Below are positions 41,901 to 50,803 of a stretch of DNA of 64,000 nucleotides, one piece after another (within the stretch, counting starts at the first letter, position 1; each line of letters begins with the position of its first letter). Both the position numbers and the translations under genes were made by a program. This DNA comes from WGMI01 sp041739275 (GTDB taxonomy: Bacteria; Bacteroidota; Bacteroidia; Flavobacteriales; Schleiferiaceae), in NCBI GenBank assembly GCA_041739275.1, contig JBGSOF010000052.1, positions 26,821 through 90,820 of the forward strand, given 5' to 3'. The notes below the pieces were generated by a model. The model was not told the origin of the DNA and did not search any database. It saw only the letters and a list, made by a program, of their open reading frames with translations.

Positions 41901-43196
41901 TTAAGGCGATTGGCTGACGTACAAATCGAGGGTTAACGGGTTACCTGGATGCGCGTTGCCATTCAACACCACGCGATTCGCTGTAGACGCCCCGCTCGCA
42001 CTTACGAGGTAAAGCGTGGTCTTTCCGTTTTGCTCGTAAAGCGTCTCAAAAATATGTCGTGTAATGTTAAACGAATATTTCTTCTGACGGTAGTCGTCCT
42101 TCTGGACGGCTTCCGCTTGAAGGCCTCCGGTTAGGTAGTCTTTGATCAGCACTTTACCCGAGTCGTTCTGCTGCAAAATCAACATGAATCGCGGAACCTC
42201 GAACTGGGCGTCGCTACCGATTTCGACCGTTAGATTTAACTCCGCTTTATTGATCAGGTAATTTGAGTCGATAATATCGGCCAAAGTCGGAAACTCGAGC
42301 GCGGCAATACAGCCCCCCATGGCCTGCACATACACGAAGGGAGACCCGTTGACCGTATCGGGATTCGACGGATCGAAAGAAGCCAACGAGTAATCGTGTT
42401 CAAAGTGATTGGCTCCTTCTGTACTTTGATCGGTGCGAAGGTCAAAGACCCCCGTGTCGCTGTCGTTGTGATAAAACAGCTGTATTCGACTGATTCCGCT
42501 GCTGATGTCAAACTCGAAAATCGAACCGTCCTCTCCCCCCGATTGGACGACGATACCGTTGAAGTACTGAATAAATGCATCGTTGTTTGCAAAATCGGCG
42601 GCATTCGAAGCAGATGCGTCTACAATAACCTGCTGGAGGTAATTGGCGTCTAAGGGAACGATCAGCCTCGGGCTCAGCGTGTCTCCATCTTCGATAAAGC
42701 TCTTGCGCGGTCGGAATTCCGAGTAGTTTGCCTGACCCATCAAATCGCCGACCGGCCAATCTCTATTCGAATAATAACCCGACTCAAAATCGGGATCCAT
42801 GTATTCGTCTAATCGAAACACCTTGAAGCTCATAGGGCGATTGGTGTCTCCATGAGCGGCCAAATATCGAAGGATCAACCGAGCGCTGTCCAAAACTGGG
42901 TTGTCCCCAAAATCGGGTTGAGCCGCTTGGAGCAGAACTTGGGTAACAAAGTAAGCGCTGTGGAAACCCGTTTCGGGGTCTTGATATGAGCCCGCCAAAC
43001 CGGCACTCGGGTTCCGGGTTAAAATGCTGTCGTCCTCAACCGTGTAGGCGATCACGGGAAACTTCAACAAGACCCCGACTCCGGCTTTTTCTTCGTCGAG
43101 CAAATCGAGGCCGAGATTGCCCCCATCCTTTTCACAAGCCATCAGGAGAGCGAAAGCCGACAGAGCCAACGCGTAAAACCCGCTTTTCACCTTCAT
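41901..43196 (-). CDS. DUF4270 family lipoprotein
   Basis: A 431-residue Bacteroidota lipoprotein of the DUF4270 family. The lipobox ALLMAC lies near residue 21 after a signal helix (GFYALALSAFALLMAC). The mature part is rich in beta strands and Asp/Ser-Gly turns (SARLILRYLAAHGDTNRPMS; FEFDISSGISRIQLFY). Function unknown. The order half-glycogen synthase, DUF4270, glmS is common in the phylum. The ATG at MKVKSGFY was chosen for its signal peptide. Confidence 0.85.
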   Translation of the reverse strand: MKVKSGFYALALSAFALLMACEKDGGNLGLDLLDEEKAGVGVLLKFPVIAYTVEDDSILTRNPSAGLAGSYQDPETGFHSAYFVTQVLLQAAQPDFGDNPVLDSARLILRYLAAHGDTNRPMSFKVFRLDEYMDPDFESGYYSNRDWPVGDLMGQANYSEFRPRKSFIEDGDTLSPRLIVPLDANYLQQVIVDASASNAADFANNDAFIQYFNGIVVQSGGEDGSIFEFDISSGISRIQLFYHNDSDTGVFDLRTDQSTEGANHFEHDYSLASFDPSNPDTVNGSPFVYVQAMGGCIAALEFPTLADIIDSNYLINKAELNLTVEIGSDAQFEVPRFMLILQQNDSGKVLIKDYLTGGLQAEAVQKDDYRQKKYSFNITRHIFETLYEQNGKTTLYLVSASGASTANRVVLNGNAHPGNPLTLDLYVSQSP

Positions 43197-43228
43197 TCGG
43201 AACAGATTGCGCTTGGCGTTTTGGTGCG

Positions 43229-44047
43229 TTAAAGGGCCAAGGCGCGCTCGCCCACCGAAGCATAGAGCTCTTCGATGGCGGGCATTTGCTCTTTGAGATC
43301 CGTCACCAAGAGGGAATCCGGATGGTTGTCGTCGACCCATTGCTCGAGTTCGACCGGGAGCTTGCCGTGTCTCAAAACAGCATCGCTGTACAACACCCCG
43401 AGCCGGTTCATGCAGCCCACATCGCCTTGAGCGAGATGGTCGATGTCCCCTTGTGCAATGCCGTCGAAAGCCAAGCTCTTGAGCAAGTTGTCGCTAAAGC
43501 GATCGCAATAATCAAAGTTGTAGAGACTGGTCACCACTTTGGTATCGGTAAAGAGCGGATCGTCTGCATAAAACCGCTTCAAATAGAGCGGCAACAAAGA
43601 GGTCATCCAGCCGTGGCAATGGATGATGTCTGGCGCCCATCCCAATTTGCGAACGGTCTCAACCACCCCGCGACAGAAAAACAGAGCGCGCTCGTCGTTG
43701 TCGGTGAAGAATTGACCGCGGTCGTCGAAAAAGATAGCCTTGCGCTTGAAATACTCGTCGTTGTCGATAAAATAGACCTGCAACCGCGCCGCCGGGACCG
43801 AAGCCACCTTGATGATCAGCGGCTGATCCATATCGTTGATGATGATGTTGATTCCACTCAACCGAATCACCTCGTGCAACTGATGTCTGCGCTCGTTAAT
43901 CACGCCAAAACGAGGCATGAACACGCGGATTTCGTGACCGCGTTCGTTCATTTTTTTCGGTAAAGCGAGAGAAGCGCGCGCTATATCGGAATCTTCGAGA
44001 TAAGGGTTGATTTCCTGTGAGACGTAGAGGATACGTTTCTTGGCCAT
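43229..44047 (-). CDS. Glycogen/starch synthase N-terminal-half protein (GT5-like)
   Basis: A 272-residue protein matching only the first Rossmann lobe of GT5 glycogen synthases: VSQEINPYLEDSDIARASLA, PDIIHCHGWMTSLLP and TSLYNFDYCDR. A full synthase has about 480 residues with a second lobe binding ADP-glucose; this protein ends before that lobe. It may be a regulatory or altered enzyme rather than a true synthase. It stands divergent to panC and first in the operon with DUF4270 and glmS. A canonical -7 box (44,106-44,113) precedes it. Confidence 0.82.
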   Translation of the reverse strand: MAKKRILYVSQEINPYLEDSDIARASLALPKKMNERGHEIRVFMPRFGVINERRHQLHEVIRLSGINIIINDMDQPLIIKVASVPAARLQVYFIDNDEYFKRKAIFFDDRGQFFTDNDERALFFCRGVVETVRKLGWAPDIIHCHGWMTSLLPLYLKRFYADDPLFTDTKVVTSLYNFDYCDRFSDNLLKSLAFDGIAQGDIDHLAQGDVGCMNRLGVLYSDAVLRHGKLPVELEQWVDDNHPDSLLVTDLKEQMPAIEELYASVGERALAL

Positions 44048-44105
44048 CTGGACTGCGCGTTGGAAGATTGTGAACGACTAACCCCCCCGTTTAGGAGCGG
44101 AGATA

Positions 44106-44113
44106 CAAAGGTA
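44106..44113 (-). promoter_or_regulatory. Candidate -7 box for the half-synthase/DUF4270/glmS operon
   Basis: TACCTTTG on the minus strand fits TAnnTTTG exactly and lies 58 bases before the ATG. The -33 is not clear. Confidence 0.45.
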
Positions 44114-44144
44114 CGGTTTTTCTGCGAGCCTGAATGCTCTGGCT

Positions 44145-44152
44145 TAGCTTTG
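44145..44152 (+). promoter_or_regulatory. Candidate -7 box for panC
   Basis: TAGCTTTG fits TAnnTTTG exactly, 19 bases before the panC ATG, with a weak TCTG 20 bases upstream. The leader would be about 12 bases. Confidence 0.45.
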
Positions 44153-44171
44153 ACCCCCCACGAACAGGCCT

Positions 44172-45032
44172 ATGTCAAGCGTTTTTAGAACATGGAAAGA
44201 GCTGGAAAACTGGCTTTTGACCCAGAAAAAAGAGGGGCTTTCCATCGGTTTTGTCCCCACCATGGGTGCGCTTCACAAAGGGCATCTCTCTTTAATTGAG
44301 CTTGCCCACCGGAACAGCGATCGAGTTTTGACAAGCATTTTCGTGAACCCTGCCCAGTTTAATCGGGCCGAAGACCTCGAGAATTACCCGCGAACCGAAG
44401 AAAGCGACTTGCTCTTGCTCGAACAGTCTCCCTGCGATGCCGTCTTCATTCCTTCTGTTGAAGAAGTTTACGGAACGTCCGAAAAGGAGACCCCTTCGAA
44501 ACACTACGAACTCGGGGAGCTTGAAACCGCTCTTGAAGGCGCACACCGCCCGGGGCATTTTCAGGGAGTTGCTCGAATTCTCGATCTCTTCTTTGCGCGT
44601 ATTGCGCCCGAATCGGCCTTTTTCGGCGAAAAAGACTTTCAGCAGCTCGCCGTGGTTCGCAGACTTGTCGAAACCGAAGGGCACAAATTGAAGATTGTGG
44701 GGGGAGCCACATATCGAGAGCGCGACGGATTGGCGATGAGCTCGAGAAATGCACGACTGAGTGCCGGTGCACGCACTCAAGTGCCTGCAATTTTTAAAAC
44801 GCTCAGCCAACTCTCCGCTGCGCTGAACGAAACCAATTACCGAGCCGAATTAGAAAAGGCTCGCATGTACATCGATGGTTTTGAAGATCTCGAAACGGAG
44901 TATCTCGAAATTGCCGACAGCACCGATTTTTCACTTTACAGTGGAGAGCCCGGGCTTCGATCGGGGCGATGGAGATTGTTCGCGGCGGTATACGCTTCAG
45001 GGGTTCGGCTCATCGACAATCTCGAAATCTAA
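44172..45032 (+). CDS. panC: Pantoate-beta-alanine ligase
   Basis: Joins pantoate and beta-alanine with ATP to form pantothenate, the precursor of coenzyme A. The ATP-binding HIGH-like motif is FVPTMGALHKGHLSLI and the C-terminal loop RDGLAMSSRNARLS is present. Length 286. It is divergent from the half-synthase gene. No panB or panD is in view. Confidence 0.95.
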   Translation: MSSVFRTWKELENWLLTQKKEGLSIGFVPTMGALHKGHLSLIELAHRNSDRVLTSIFVNPAQFNRAEDLENYPRTEESDLLLLEQSPCDAVFIPSVEEVYGTSEKETPSKHYELGELETALEGAHRPGHFQGVARILDLFFARIAPESAFFGEKDFQQLAVVRRLVETEGHKLKIVGGATYRERDGLAMSSRNARLSAGARTQVPAIFKTLSQLSAALNETNYRAELEKARMYIDGFEDLETEYLEIADSTDFSLYSGEPGLRSGRWRLFAAVYASGVRLIDNLEI

Positions 45033-45105
45033 ATCGCTCGGGCACAGGAGTGCGTTGCGCGTACAATTGACCGGACGGTTTAAGCGGTCGACCTAATTTG
45101 CAGGC

Positions 45106-47169
45106 ATGAAAAATCTCGACAGACCGGCGACGGATGTACTTCTCAAGGCCTATTCGCTCATGTGCACTTCGGCTTCGATGGCGGCACTTTACGAGGCGCA
45201 ACGCGAAGTGACGTCAAAATATGTCCATGCCAGTTCGCGCGGACACGAGGCCATCCAACTGGCCCTTTCTCTTCAGCTCAAACCACAAGATTGGGTTTCT
45301 CCGTACTATCGAGACGACTCGATTTTACTCGGCATCGGACTGCGCCCCTACGAGCTCATGTTGCAACTGTTGGCCAAGCGCGACGATCCCTTTTCGGGCG
45401 GGCGAACCTATTATTCTCACCCCAGCCTCAATCGCGATTCGATGCCTCGAATCATTCACCAAAGCTCGGCAACAGGCATGCAAGCCATTCCAACCGCAGG
45501 ACTGGCCATGGGGATTAAATACCGCATCGACCAAGGGCTCGATCGCTGGGAAGCCGGAGAAGCTCCCGTGGCGGTTTGCTCGATTGGCGACGCCGCCATG
45601 ACGGAGGGAGAAGTTTCTGAAGCCTTGCAAATGGCCGCGCTTAAAAAATTGCCGCTCCTGTTTGTCGTTCAGGACAACGGTTGGGACATCTCGGCCGATG
45701 CTTCTGAAACCCGTGCCCAAAATGCAGCCGAGTTTGCCGTGGGTTTTAAAGGAATGGGGATTAGAGAAGTCGATGGCAGCGATTTTGAACAATGTTGGGC
45801 AGTGCTTGAAGAGGTATTGGAAGCCATGCGTCAGGGAGCCGGCCCTTTTTTGATTCGCGCCGACGTTCCCTTGCTCGGGCACCATACTTCAGGGGTGCGC
45901 AAGGAGTGGTATCGAGACGATCTCGAAGAGCATTCCAACCGCGACCCCTTGCCAAAACTTCGGATGGCCTTAGAGCAAAGGGGTGTTCCGTCAAATGATC
46001 TCGACCGTTTGCGCGATGAAGCCGAAGACTTGGTGCAGTCGGACTACGCTCAGGCCTCAAGCGCTGAAGATCCTCGGCCCGAAGATCTTTACACGCACAC
46101 ACTGGCACCGACCCCAATTTTAGAAGAGAAGGGCGAAAGAGCCCCTGCGGGACGAGAGCGAACGGTGATGGTAGACTCTGCACTGTTCGCCATTCGCGAG
46201 CTGCTTGAAGAGCACCCCGAAGCCTTGCTTTATGGCCAAGATGTCGGGCGCAGACTCGGTGGTGTTTTTCGCGAAGCCGCAACCCTGGCCGAGCGGTTTG
46301 GCGACAATCGAGTGTTCAACACTCCGATTCAAGAAGCCTTTATTATCGGCAGCACGGTCGGCATGAGTGCCGTCGGGCTGAAACCCATCGTCGAAGTTCA
46401 ATTCGCCGATTACCTCTGGCCCGGACTCAATCAGCTCTTTACCGAGTTGAGTCGATCGCTTTATCTGAGCAACGGCAAATGGCCGGTTTCGGCGGTGATT
46501 CGCGTGCCGATTGGGGCCTATGGTTCTGGAGGGCCTTATCACAGCTCATCGATTGAGACGGTGCTTTGCTCGATTAAGGGAATTAAAGTGGTGTATCCGA
46601 GTACCGGTGCTGACTTGAAAGGCTTGCTGAAAGCGGCATTTTACGACCCCAACCCCGTTCTGGTTCTCGAACATAAAGGCCTGTACTGGAGCAAGATAAA
46701 AGGCACTGAAGCCGCGCGTACGATTGAACCTTCGAGCGATTACGTGATTCCTATCGGAAAAGCCCGAACCGTGCTCGCAGCCAATGAGGGAAAAGAACAG
46801 AGCAGCGCGGGAATCGTCGCATACGGCATGGGCGTATACTGGGCTCTCGAAGCCGCCAAGCAGTTCGAAGGGCGGATCGAAATTCTCGATTTGCGCAGTC
46901 TTTCGCCCTTAGACGAAGAAGCGCTGCGCAAACTGACCCACAAGCACCATCGCGTACTTGTGTTGACAGAAGAACCTGCCTTGAACAGTTTTGCGCGCAA
47001 TGTGGCGGGGTGGATTCAAGAGGAGTGTTTTGAATCTCTTGACGCTCCCGTACGCGTACTCGGGGCAGAAAACGTCCCCGCCGTTCCGCTGAATTCGAGT
47101 TTAGAAGCCGAGATGCTGCCCAATGCATTGAAACTCGCCGAAAAGCTCAAGATTTTGCTCGAGTATTGA
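45106..47169 (+). CDS. Fused E1 alpha/beta subunit of a 2-oxoacid dehydrogenase complex
   Basis: A 687-residue single chain. Residues about 1-330 are the thiamine-diphosphate-binding alpha part (VASIGDAAMTEGEVSEALQM-like segment, ending VVQDNGWDIS). Residues about 350-687 are the beta part (YGQDVGRRLGGVFREAATLA; VPIGAYGSGGPYHSSSIET). Such fusions in Bacteroidota are assigned to branched-chain oxoacid dehydrogenase, which gives branched acyl-CoA for fatty acids. Substrate is by family. No E2 or E3 gene is adjacent. Confidence 0.9.
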   Translation: MKNLDRPATDVLLKAYSLMCTSASMAALYEAQREVTSKYVHASSRGHEAIQLALSLQLKPQDWVSPYYRDDSILLGIGLRPYELMLQLLAKRDDPFSGGRTYYSHPSLNRDSMPRIIHQSSATGMQAIPTAGLAMGIKYRIDQGLDRWEAGEAPVAVCSIGDAAMTEGEVSEALQMAALKKLPLLFVVQDNGWDISADASETRAQNAAEFAVGFKGMGIREVDGSDFEQCWAVLEEVLEAMRQGAGPFLIRADVPLLGHHTSGVRKEWYRDDLEEHSNRDPLPKLRMALEQRGVPSNDLDRLRDEAEDLVQSDYAQASSAEDPRPEDLYTHTLAPTPILEEKGERAPAGRERTVMVDSALFAIRELLEEHPEALLYGQDVGRRLGGVFREAATLAERFGDNRVFNTPIQEAFIIGSTVGMSAVGLKPIVEVQFADYLWPGLNQLFTELSRSLYLSNGKWPVSAVIRVPIGAYGSGGPYHSSSIETVLCSIKGIKVVYPSTGADLKGLLKAAFYDPNPVLVLEHKGLYWSKIKGTEAARTIEPSSDYVIPIGKARTVLAANEGKEQSSAGIVAYGMGVYWALEAAKQFEGRIEILDLRSLSPLDEEALRKLTHKHHRVLVLTEEPALNSFARNVAGWIQEECFESLDAPVRVLGAENVPAVPLNSSLEAEMLPNALKLAEKLKILLEY

Positions 47170-47245
47170 AGCGCTGCAAGATTTTCCGAAATGCAGGTTA
47201 AACCCCAGCTCGGCGAATACGTCAAAAAGGTCTAAATCCAAGACC

Positions 47246-47644
47246 ATGAAAACTCCACTTTTCGCGACCATGATCGCCTTGTCGATGTTCGCTATCTCGA
47301 ACGTGTCTCAGGCTCAAAACGGGGGCAATCGAGTCAAAAACCCTGAAGAAATGGCGGCGCGTCAAACCGACCATCTGGCCACACAGTTGGGTCTCAGCGA
47401 GGAACAAAAAGCGCAAGTGCTCGAAATCAATACGCGTTATGCGAGAGAAGCCGTGGTGATGCGGGAACAAAACCAAGGCAATCGCGAAGCGATGATGGAC
47501 CTCTTCAAACGACAAGGGGCGGAGATGAAAACCGTCTTGACTGAAGAACAATTTGTTCAATATCAACAGATTCGCAAAGAGAATGCGAAAAAGATGAGCG
47601 AACGCCGCAAAGGGGGTCAGTCTTCATATGCGCCCATGGACTGA
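47246..47644 (+). CDS. Small exported helical protein (Spy/DUF4890-like)
   Basis: A 132-residue protein with a signal peptide (to about residue 23, ISNVSQAQ). The mature part has LGLSEEQKAQVLEINTRYAR and a second helix rich in Met/Gln, the pattern of LTxxQ-type periplasmic stress or chaperone proteins. The exact role is unknown. It is followed by a Rho-independent terminator. Confidence 0.7.
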   Translation: MKTPLFATMIALSMFAISNVSQAQNGGNRVKNPEEMAARQTDHLATQLGLSEEQKAQVLEINTRYAREAVVMREQNQGNREAMMDLFKRQGAEMKTVLTEEQFVQYQQIRKENAKKMSERRKGGQSSYAPMD

Positions 47645-47684
47645 GCTTTGGCGAAGGCAGCTCGAGTGAATTTGTAATAAATGA

Positions 47685-47718
47685 GAGCGCGTCCCGAGGA
47701 AACAATAGGGACGTGCTC
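47685..47718 (+). terminator. Rho-independent terminator
   Basis: GAGCGCGTCCC pairs with GGGACGTGCTC (one G-T wobble) around a 12-base loop and is followed by TTTTCTTTT. It ends the transcript of the small exported protein gene. Confidence 0.85.
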
Positions 47719-47788
47719 TTTTCTTTTCCGGGATGAGCAGTGGCCTTCGACCGAAGTTTTTGCTCTTCGACAGGCCAATCGAGTCGAT

Positions 47789-48616
47789 TTAATCCCGTTT
47801 CTCAGAACTTTCTACAAACTCTTCAAACCGAAGTTCGATAGAATCTGAGCGCAGGATGAGTTCCTTGTCGCGAAATCCGATCTCCAGCCCCTTTTCAAAA
47901 CCGATGGCCTTTTTGAATCGGTCGCCCAAGTGCATTTCGGGGCAAGCCATGAGCGTTCCCGCCAAATTCGGGCCCATAAATGCCCGATGGCCGCGCACTT
48001 CGCCCGGTCCAAAAAAGCCATTGCAGCCGTCTTGACCGTAGACCATGGCCTTTTCTCGATCGAACTGAATGCTTACGGGCCGCATCGTTTGCTCGTCTTT
48101 GACTTCATCTCCGTTGATGGCGCGCAATTTCCATGCACGGCCATGAATGCGCTCGTCTGCTGTAAATCGACCACAACCCGAATAGGTTTTGCCATTGGTA
48201 GTTACCTTGACGACATACGGAAACGCCTCTCCCGACATATTGTTTTCGCATTTCTGCAAAGTGATCTCCACCTCAAGATTTCCCGACTCGACTTCGGCTT
48301 TGTAGCGCAGAACTTTCGGGTTGAGGGTGATTTCGGGTTCGACGTAGGGGGTGTTGATGCCCGTGCCGTCGATCATCTTAAATCGCAACATTTTGTCGGT
48401 TAAGACTTCGAAAGACCAAAAGGGCTCATTTCCCGTGGCGAAGAACTGAATACCTTCACTTAATCGCGTGGCATCAGGGCCTTGATAACTATTCTTCAAC
48501 GCAGATTCGCTTTGTTGGGCCGCTTCGGCATTCGTGTCCGGCGCCGGGCTCGTCTCTTGGCTTTGGCATGAAACCAAAAGAATGGGCAAGGCAAAGAAGG
48601 CCAAGTATGCTTTCAT
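47789..48616 (-). CDS. META domain-containing lipoprotein
   Basis: A 275-residue lipoprotein with lipobox ILLVSC near residue 15. An N-terminal domain FFATGNEPFWSFEVLTDKMLRF in pieces resembles the YbaY/COG3650 fold, followed by a META (HslJ-like) domain (RAWKLRAINGDEV; YGQDGCNGFFGPGEV). HslJ relatives are linked to envelope stress and antibiotic tolerance. The ATG was chosen at the signal peptide. It lies 4 bases after the EnvC-like gene on the same strand, so may be the last gene of that long operon. Confidence 0.82.
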   Translation of the reverse strand: MKAYLAFFALPILLVSCQSQETSPAPDTNAEAAQQSESALKNSYQGPDATRLSEGIQFFATGNEPFWSFEVLTDKMLRFKMIDGTGINTPYVEPEITLNPKVLRYKAEVESGNLEVEITLQKCENNMSGEAFPYVVKVTTNGKTYSGCGRFTADERIHGRAWKLRAINGDEVKDEQTMRPVSIQFDREKAMVYGQDGCNGFFGPGEVRGHRAFMGPNLAGTLMACPEMHLGDRFKKAIGFEKGLEIGFRDKELILRSDSIELRFEEFVESSEKRD

Positions 48617-48620
48617 GACT

Positions 48621-49994
48621 CTATTTTTTAGATAACCAAGGGAGTGGATTCTGTACTTTGTCGTTTTCCCAAACCTCGAAATGCAGTCTGGTGCTGCCAT
48701 CGGCCGGGTCTGTATGCACCTTTCCGATCGACTGACGCGCTTTGACTTTGTCGCCATTCTTCACATAGACCTCGATGAGGTTGTCGTACACGGTAAAAAA
48801 GTTGCCGTGCTTTAACAACACCGCCTTGTTGCCATAGGGAACTTGAATGACAATGGCTTCGCCTTCGTAGACCGCTTTGGCGTCGCTGCCCGATTCTGTG
48901 GCCAGATCGATTCCGTTGTTGTTGACCACCACATTTTTGGCAATTGGGTGCGGATGACTGCCAAAATTTGAGACAATCAAGCCCTTTTCGACTGGCCAGG
49001 GCAAGCTTCCTCGGTTTTTTGAAAACCCGCTCGCAATGATCTTACCCTCAGGGGTCAAGGCCATGGTGGAGCTCTCGGTTTTTTTCTCTGCGGGCTTGGC
49101 GGGCGCTGCAGCTACTGTGCCTTCGCTTGCTTTTATTTTTGCTGCGATGAGCTTTTCCAGCTGCGCATTTGTGGTCTTGGCCGAAAAGTCTTTTCCTTTT
49201 TTGAGCCCAGCTTGGGTGGCGCGTTCTTCAATCGACTGGCGCTCCGCGGCAGCTTTAGCCTTTCTGATTTCGTTCGCAATGGCTTTTTGAATCTCTTTCT
49301 CGAGCTTTTGCTGCTGCGCCTTCTTTTCCGAAATCTGCCGTTGGAGATCCTTCTCTTTTTGGGTTAATACTTTGAGCGTGGTTTCTGTGCTTTTGCGATC
49401 GCGCTCGAGCAGGGCGAGTTCGCTTCCGCGTTGGGTTCTCAAGCCTTGTTTTTCGAGCATTTGTTTTTCGAGCAAGGCGCGATGCGCTTCGAGAGCTTTT
49501 CGCTCGTTTTCGATGGTTTCAATTTGTCTTTTTCGGGCTCGCGCAAGCTCTTTCATATACTCCATTCGGCGGTAGGCCTGAGCAAAGCTCTCTGACGACA
49601 ACAAAAACAAGAGCCGAGTATCTGAAGATCGGCTGCTTTCGGCACGGCGAATCATTTCGGCATATTCGGCCTTGAGTTTTTCTATTTTGAGTTCTCGCTC
49701 CCGAATAGCCGATCGACTGCTCTCTATTTCGCCTTCGAGCAGATCGATTTCGCGATCGATCGTTGCCACCAAGCGTTCTCTCAAATCAATTTTTTGCACC
49801 AAAGCCTCGACTTGCACCGAATTGGCTTGAGCGTTGGCGCGTGTTTCTTTGAGAATTCGATTGGCCAGCTCAATTTCGCTTTGAAGCTTGCCTTTTTGTT
49901 CGAGGAGCTTTTTCTTATTTTGAGCATGGAGCTCTCCAACGCCCGTCAAAAGAGCGAAAAACACAAGGACGAAAATTTGAATTCGCCCGTTCAT
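48621..49994 (-). CDS. EnvC-like murein hydrolase activator (degenerate M23/LytM)
   Basis: A 457-residue exported protein. After the signal peptide a long coiled coil (about 25-270, KLKAEYAEMIRRAESSRS; LEKEIQKAIANEIRKAKAAA) leads to a C-terminal LytM/M23 domain. The zinc motifs are altered: NNNGIDL where active enzymes have HxGxD, and STRLHFEVW where they have HLHFE. It should therefore not cut wall itself but act like EnvC/NlpD, which switch on amidases at division sites. It overlaps the DUF4292 gene by four bases. The amidase at 28.2 kb is a candidate partner. Confidence 0.85.
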   Translation of the reverse strand: MNGRIQIFVLVFFALLTGVGELHAQNKKKLLEQKGKLQSEIELANRILKETRANAQANSVQVEALVQKIDLRERLVATIDREIDLLEGEIESSRSAIRERELKIEKLKAEYAEMIRRAESSRSSDTRLLFLLSSESFAQAYRRMEYMKELARARKRQIETIENERKALEAHRALLEKQMLEKQGLRTQRGSELALLERDRKSTETTLKVLTQKEKDLQRQISEKKAQQQKLEKEIQKAIANEIRKAKAAAERQSIEERATQAGLKKGKDFSAKTTNAQLEKLIAAKIKASEGTVAAAPAKPAEKKTESSTMALTPEGKIIASGFSKNRGSLPWPVEKGLIVSNFGSHPHPIAKNVVVNNNGIDLATESGSDAKAVYEGEAIVIQVPYGNKAVLLKHGNFFTVYDNLIEVYVKNGDKVKARQSIGKVHTDPADGSTRLHFEVWENDKVQNPLPWLSKK

Positions 49995-50803
49995 TGACCC
50001 TTTCGATAACCTTCGGGCACAGCAAAGGGAAAGCCTGCAACCCGGGTTTGGACTTCCTCGATTTCTAAGCGCAAAGCGGTTCGATACGGAAGGCCAATGG
50101 CATATGCGATGTCGAGTGGAAAACGGGCGTCGGATGGGGCCGTCTCTTTTGAAAAAGAGCAATGTAAAGTGGTTCGGGGCTCTTTGAGAACAAAGGCCAA
50201 CTTTACGGGTCTGAGGAGCCGATCGTCGACTTCGGCCGAGCGCAGAAGCAGTCCCGATTCGAGGGCAATCGCGCCTTGGCGAGTCGAATCGAGCATCCAA
50301 TGGCCCTCCTCGCCCTGGAGCCAACCGGCTTCTTTTTCGAAGGTCGGGACATTGACCAACAGTAAATCCTCGATTTCCCCATACGAAAAATGCAAGCCCA
50401 AAGAGCGACTCAATTCCTCGGGAGACCCGGCCAAATAACTCCTTTCGAGTTTGTTATACATTACCGCGCTATCAGGGCTCAAGAGCAACCTCGCCACCGA
50501 AATTCCGAGAACAGGGTCGGAGACATTCACCCAAATTCTCTTTCCGCGCTCAATTCGAACTTCGATCCGAAATCGCGTTTCGCGTTCTCCCTGAACCAAG
50601 ACGGCCTTGGCCTTGAACCCGTATTGCTCGGGCCGAAATCGAGCGGAATCGAGCTTCGCCCGAAACACCTCAGAAGCCACTTCATATCGCTTGGAAACTC
50701 GTTCAGGGGAGCCGGACTTTCGCAATGAGCCGCACGATGAGAGTGCCCAAACTGCGAGAACGACAAGGGCAGCTCGATAGACAAAACGCGACATAAGCTT
50801 CAC
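49991..50803 (-). CDS. DUF4292 family lipoprotein
   Basis: A 270-residue lipoprotein. The lipobox ALSSC follows a signal helix (residues about 4-23). The mature part shows LolA/LolB-like beta segments (IRVERGKRIWVNVSDPVLG-like; LLRSAEVDDRLLRPVKLAF). DUF4292 genes often precede EnvC-type genes in Bacteroidota, as here. The start is GTG overlapping the TPR gene stop (GTGA); an ATG three codons later is the alternative. Function unknown. Confidence 0.85.
   Translation of the reverse strand: MKLMSRFVYRAALVVLAVWALSSCGSLRKSGSPERVSKRYEVASEVFRAKLDSARFRPEQYGFKAKAVLVQGERETRFRIEVRIERGKRIWVNVSDPVLGISVARLLLSPDSAVMYNKLERSYLAGSPEELSRSLGLHFSYGEIEDLLLVNVPTFEKEAGWLQGEEGHWMLDSTRQGAIALESGLLLRSAEVDDRLLRPVKLAFVLKEPRTTLHCSFSKETAPSDARFPLDIAYAIGLPYRTALRLEIEEVQTRVAGFPFAVPEGYRKGQ

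Noticed and set aside
47765..47785. CTTCGACAGGCCAATCG as a repeat copy
   Set aside because: Only the first ten bases fit the common repeat and no inverted partner is near.
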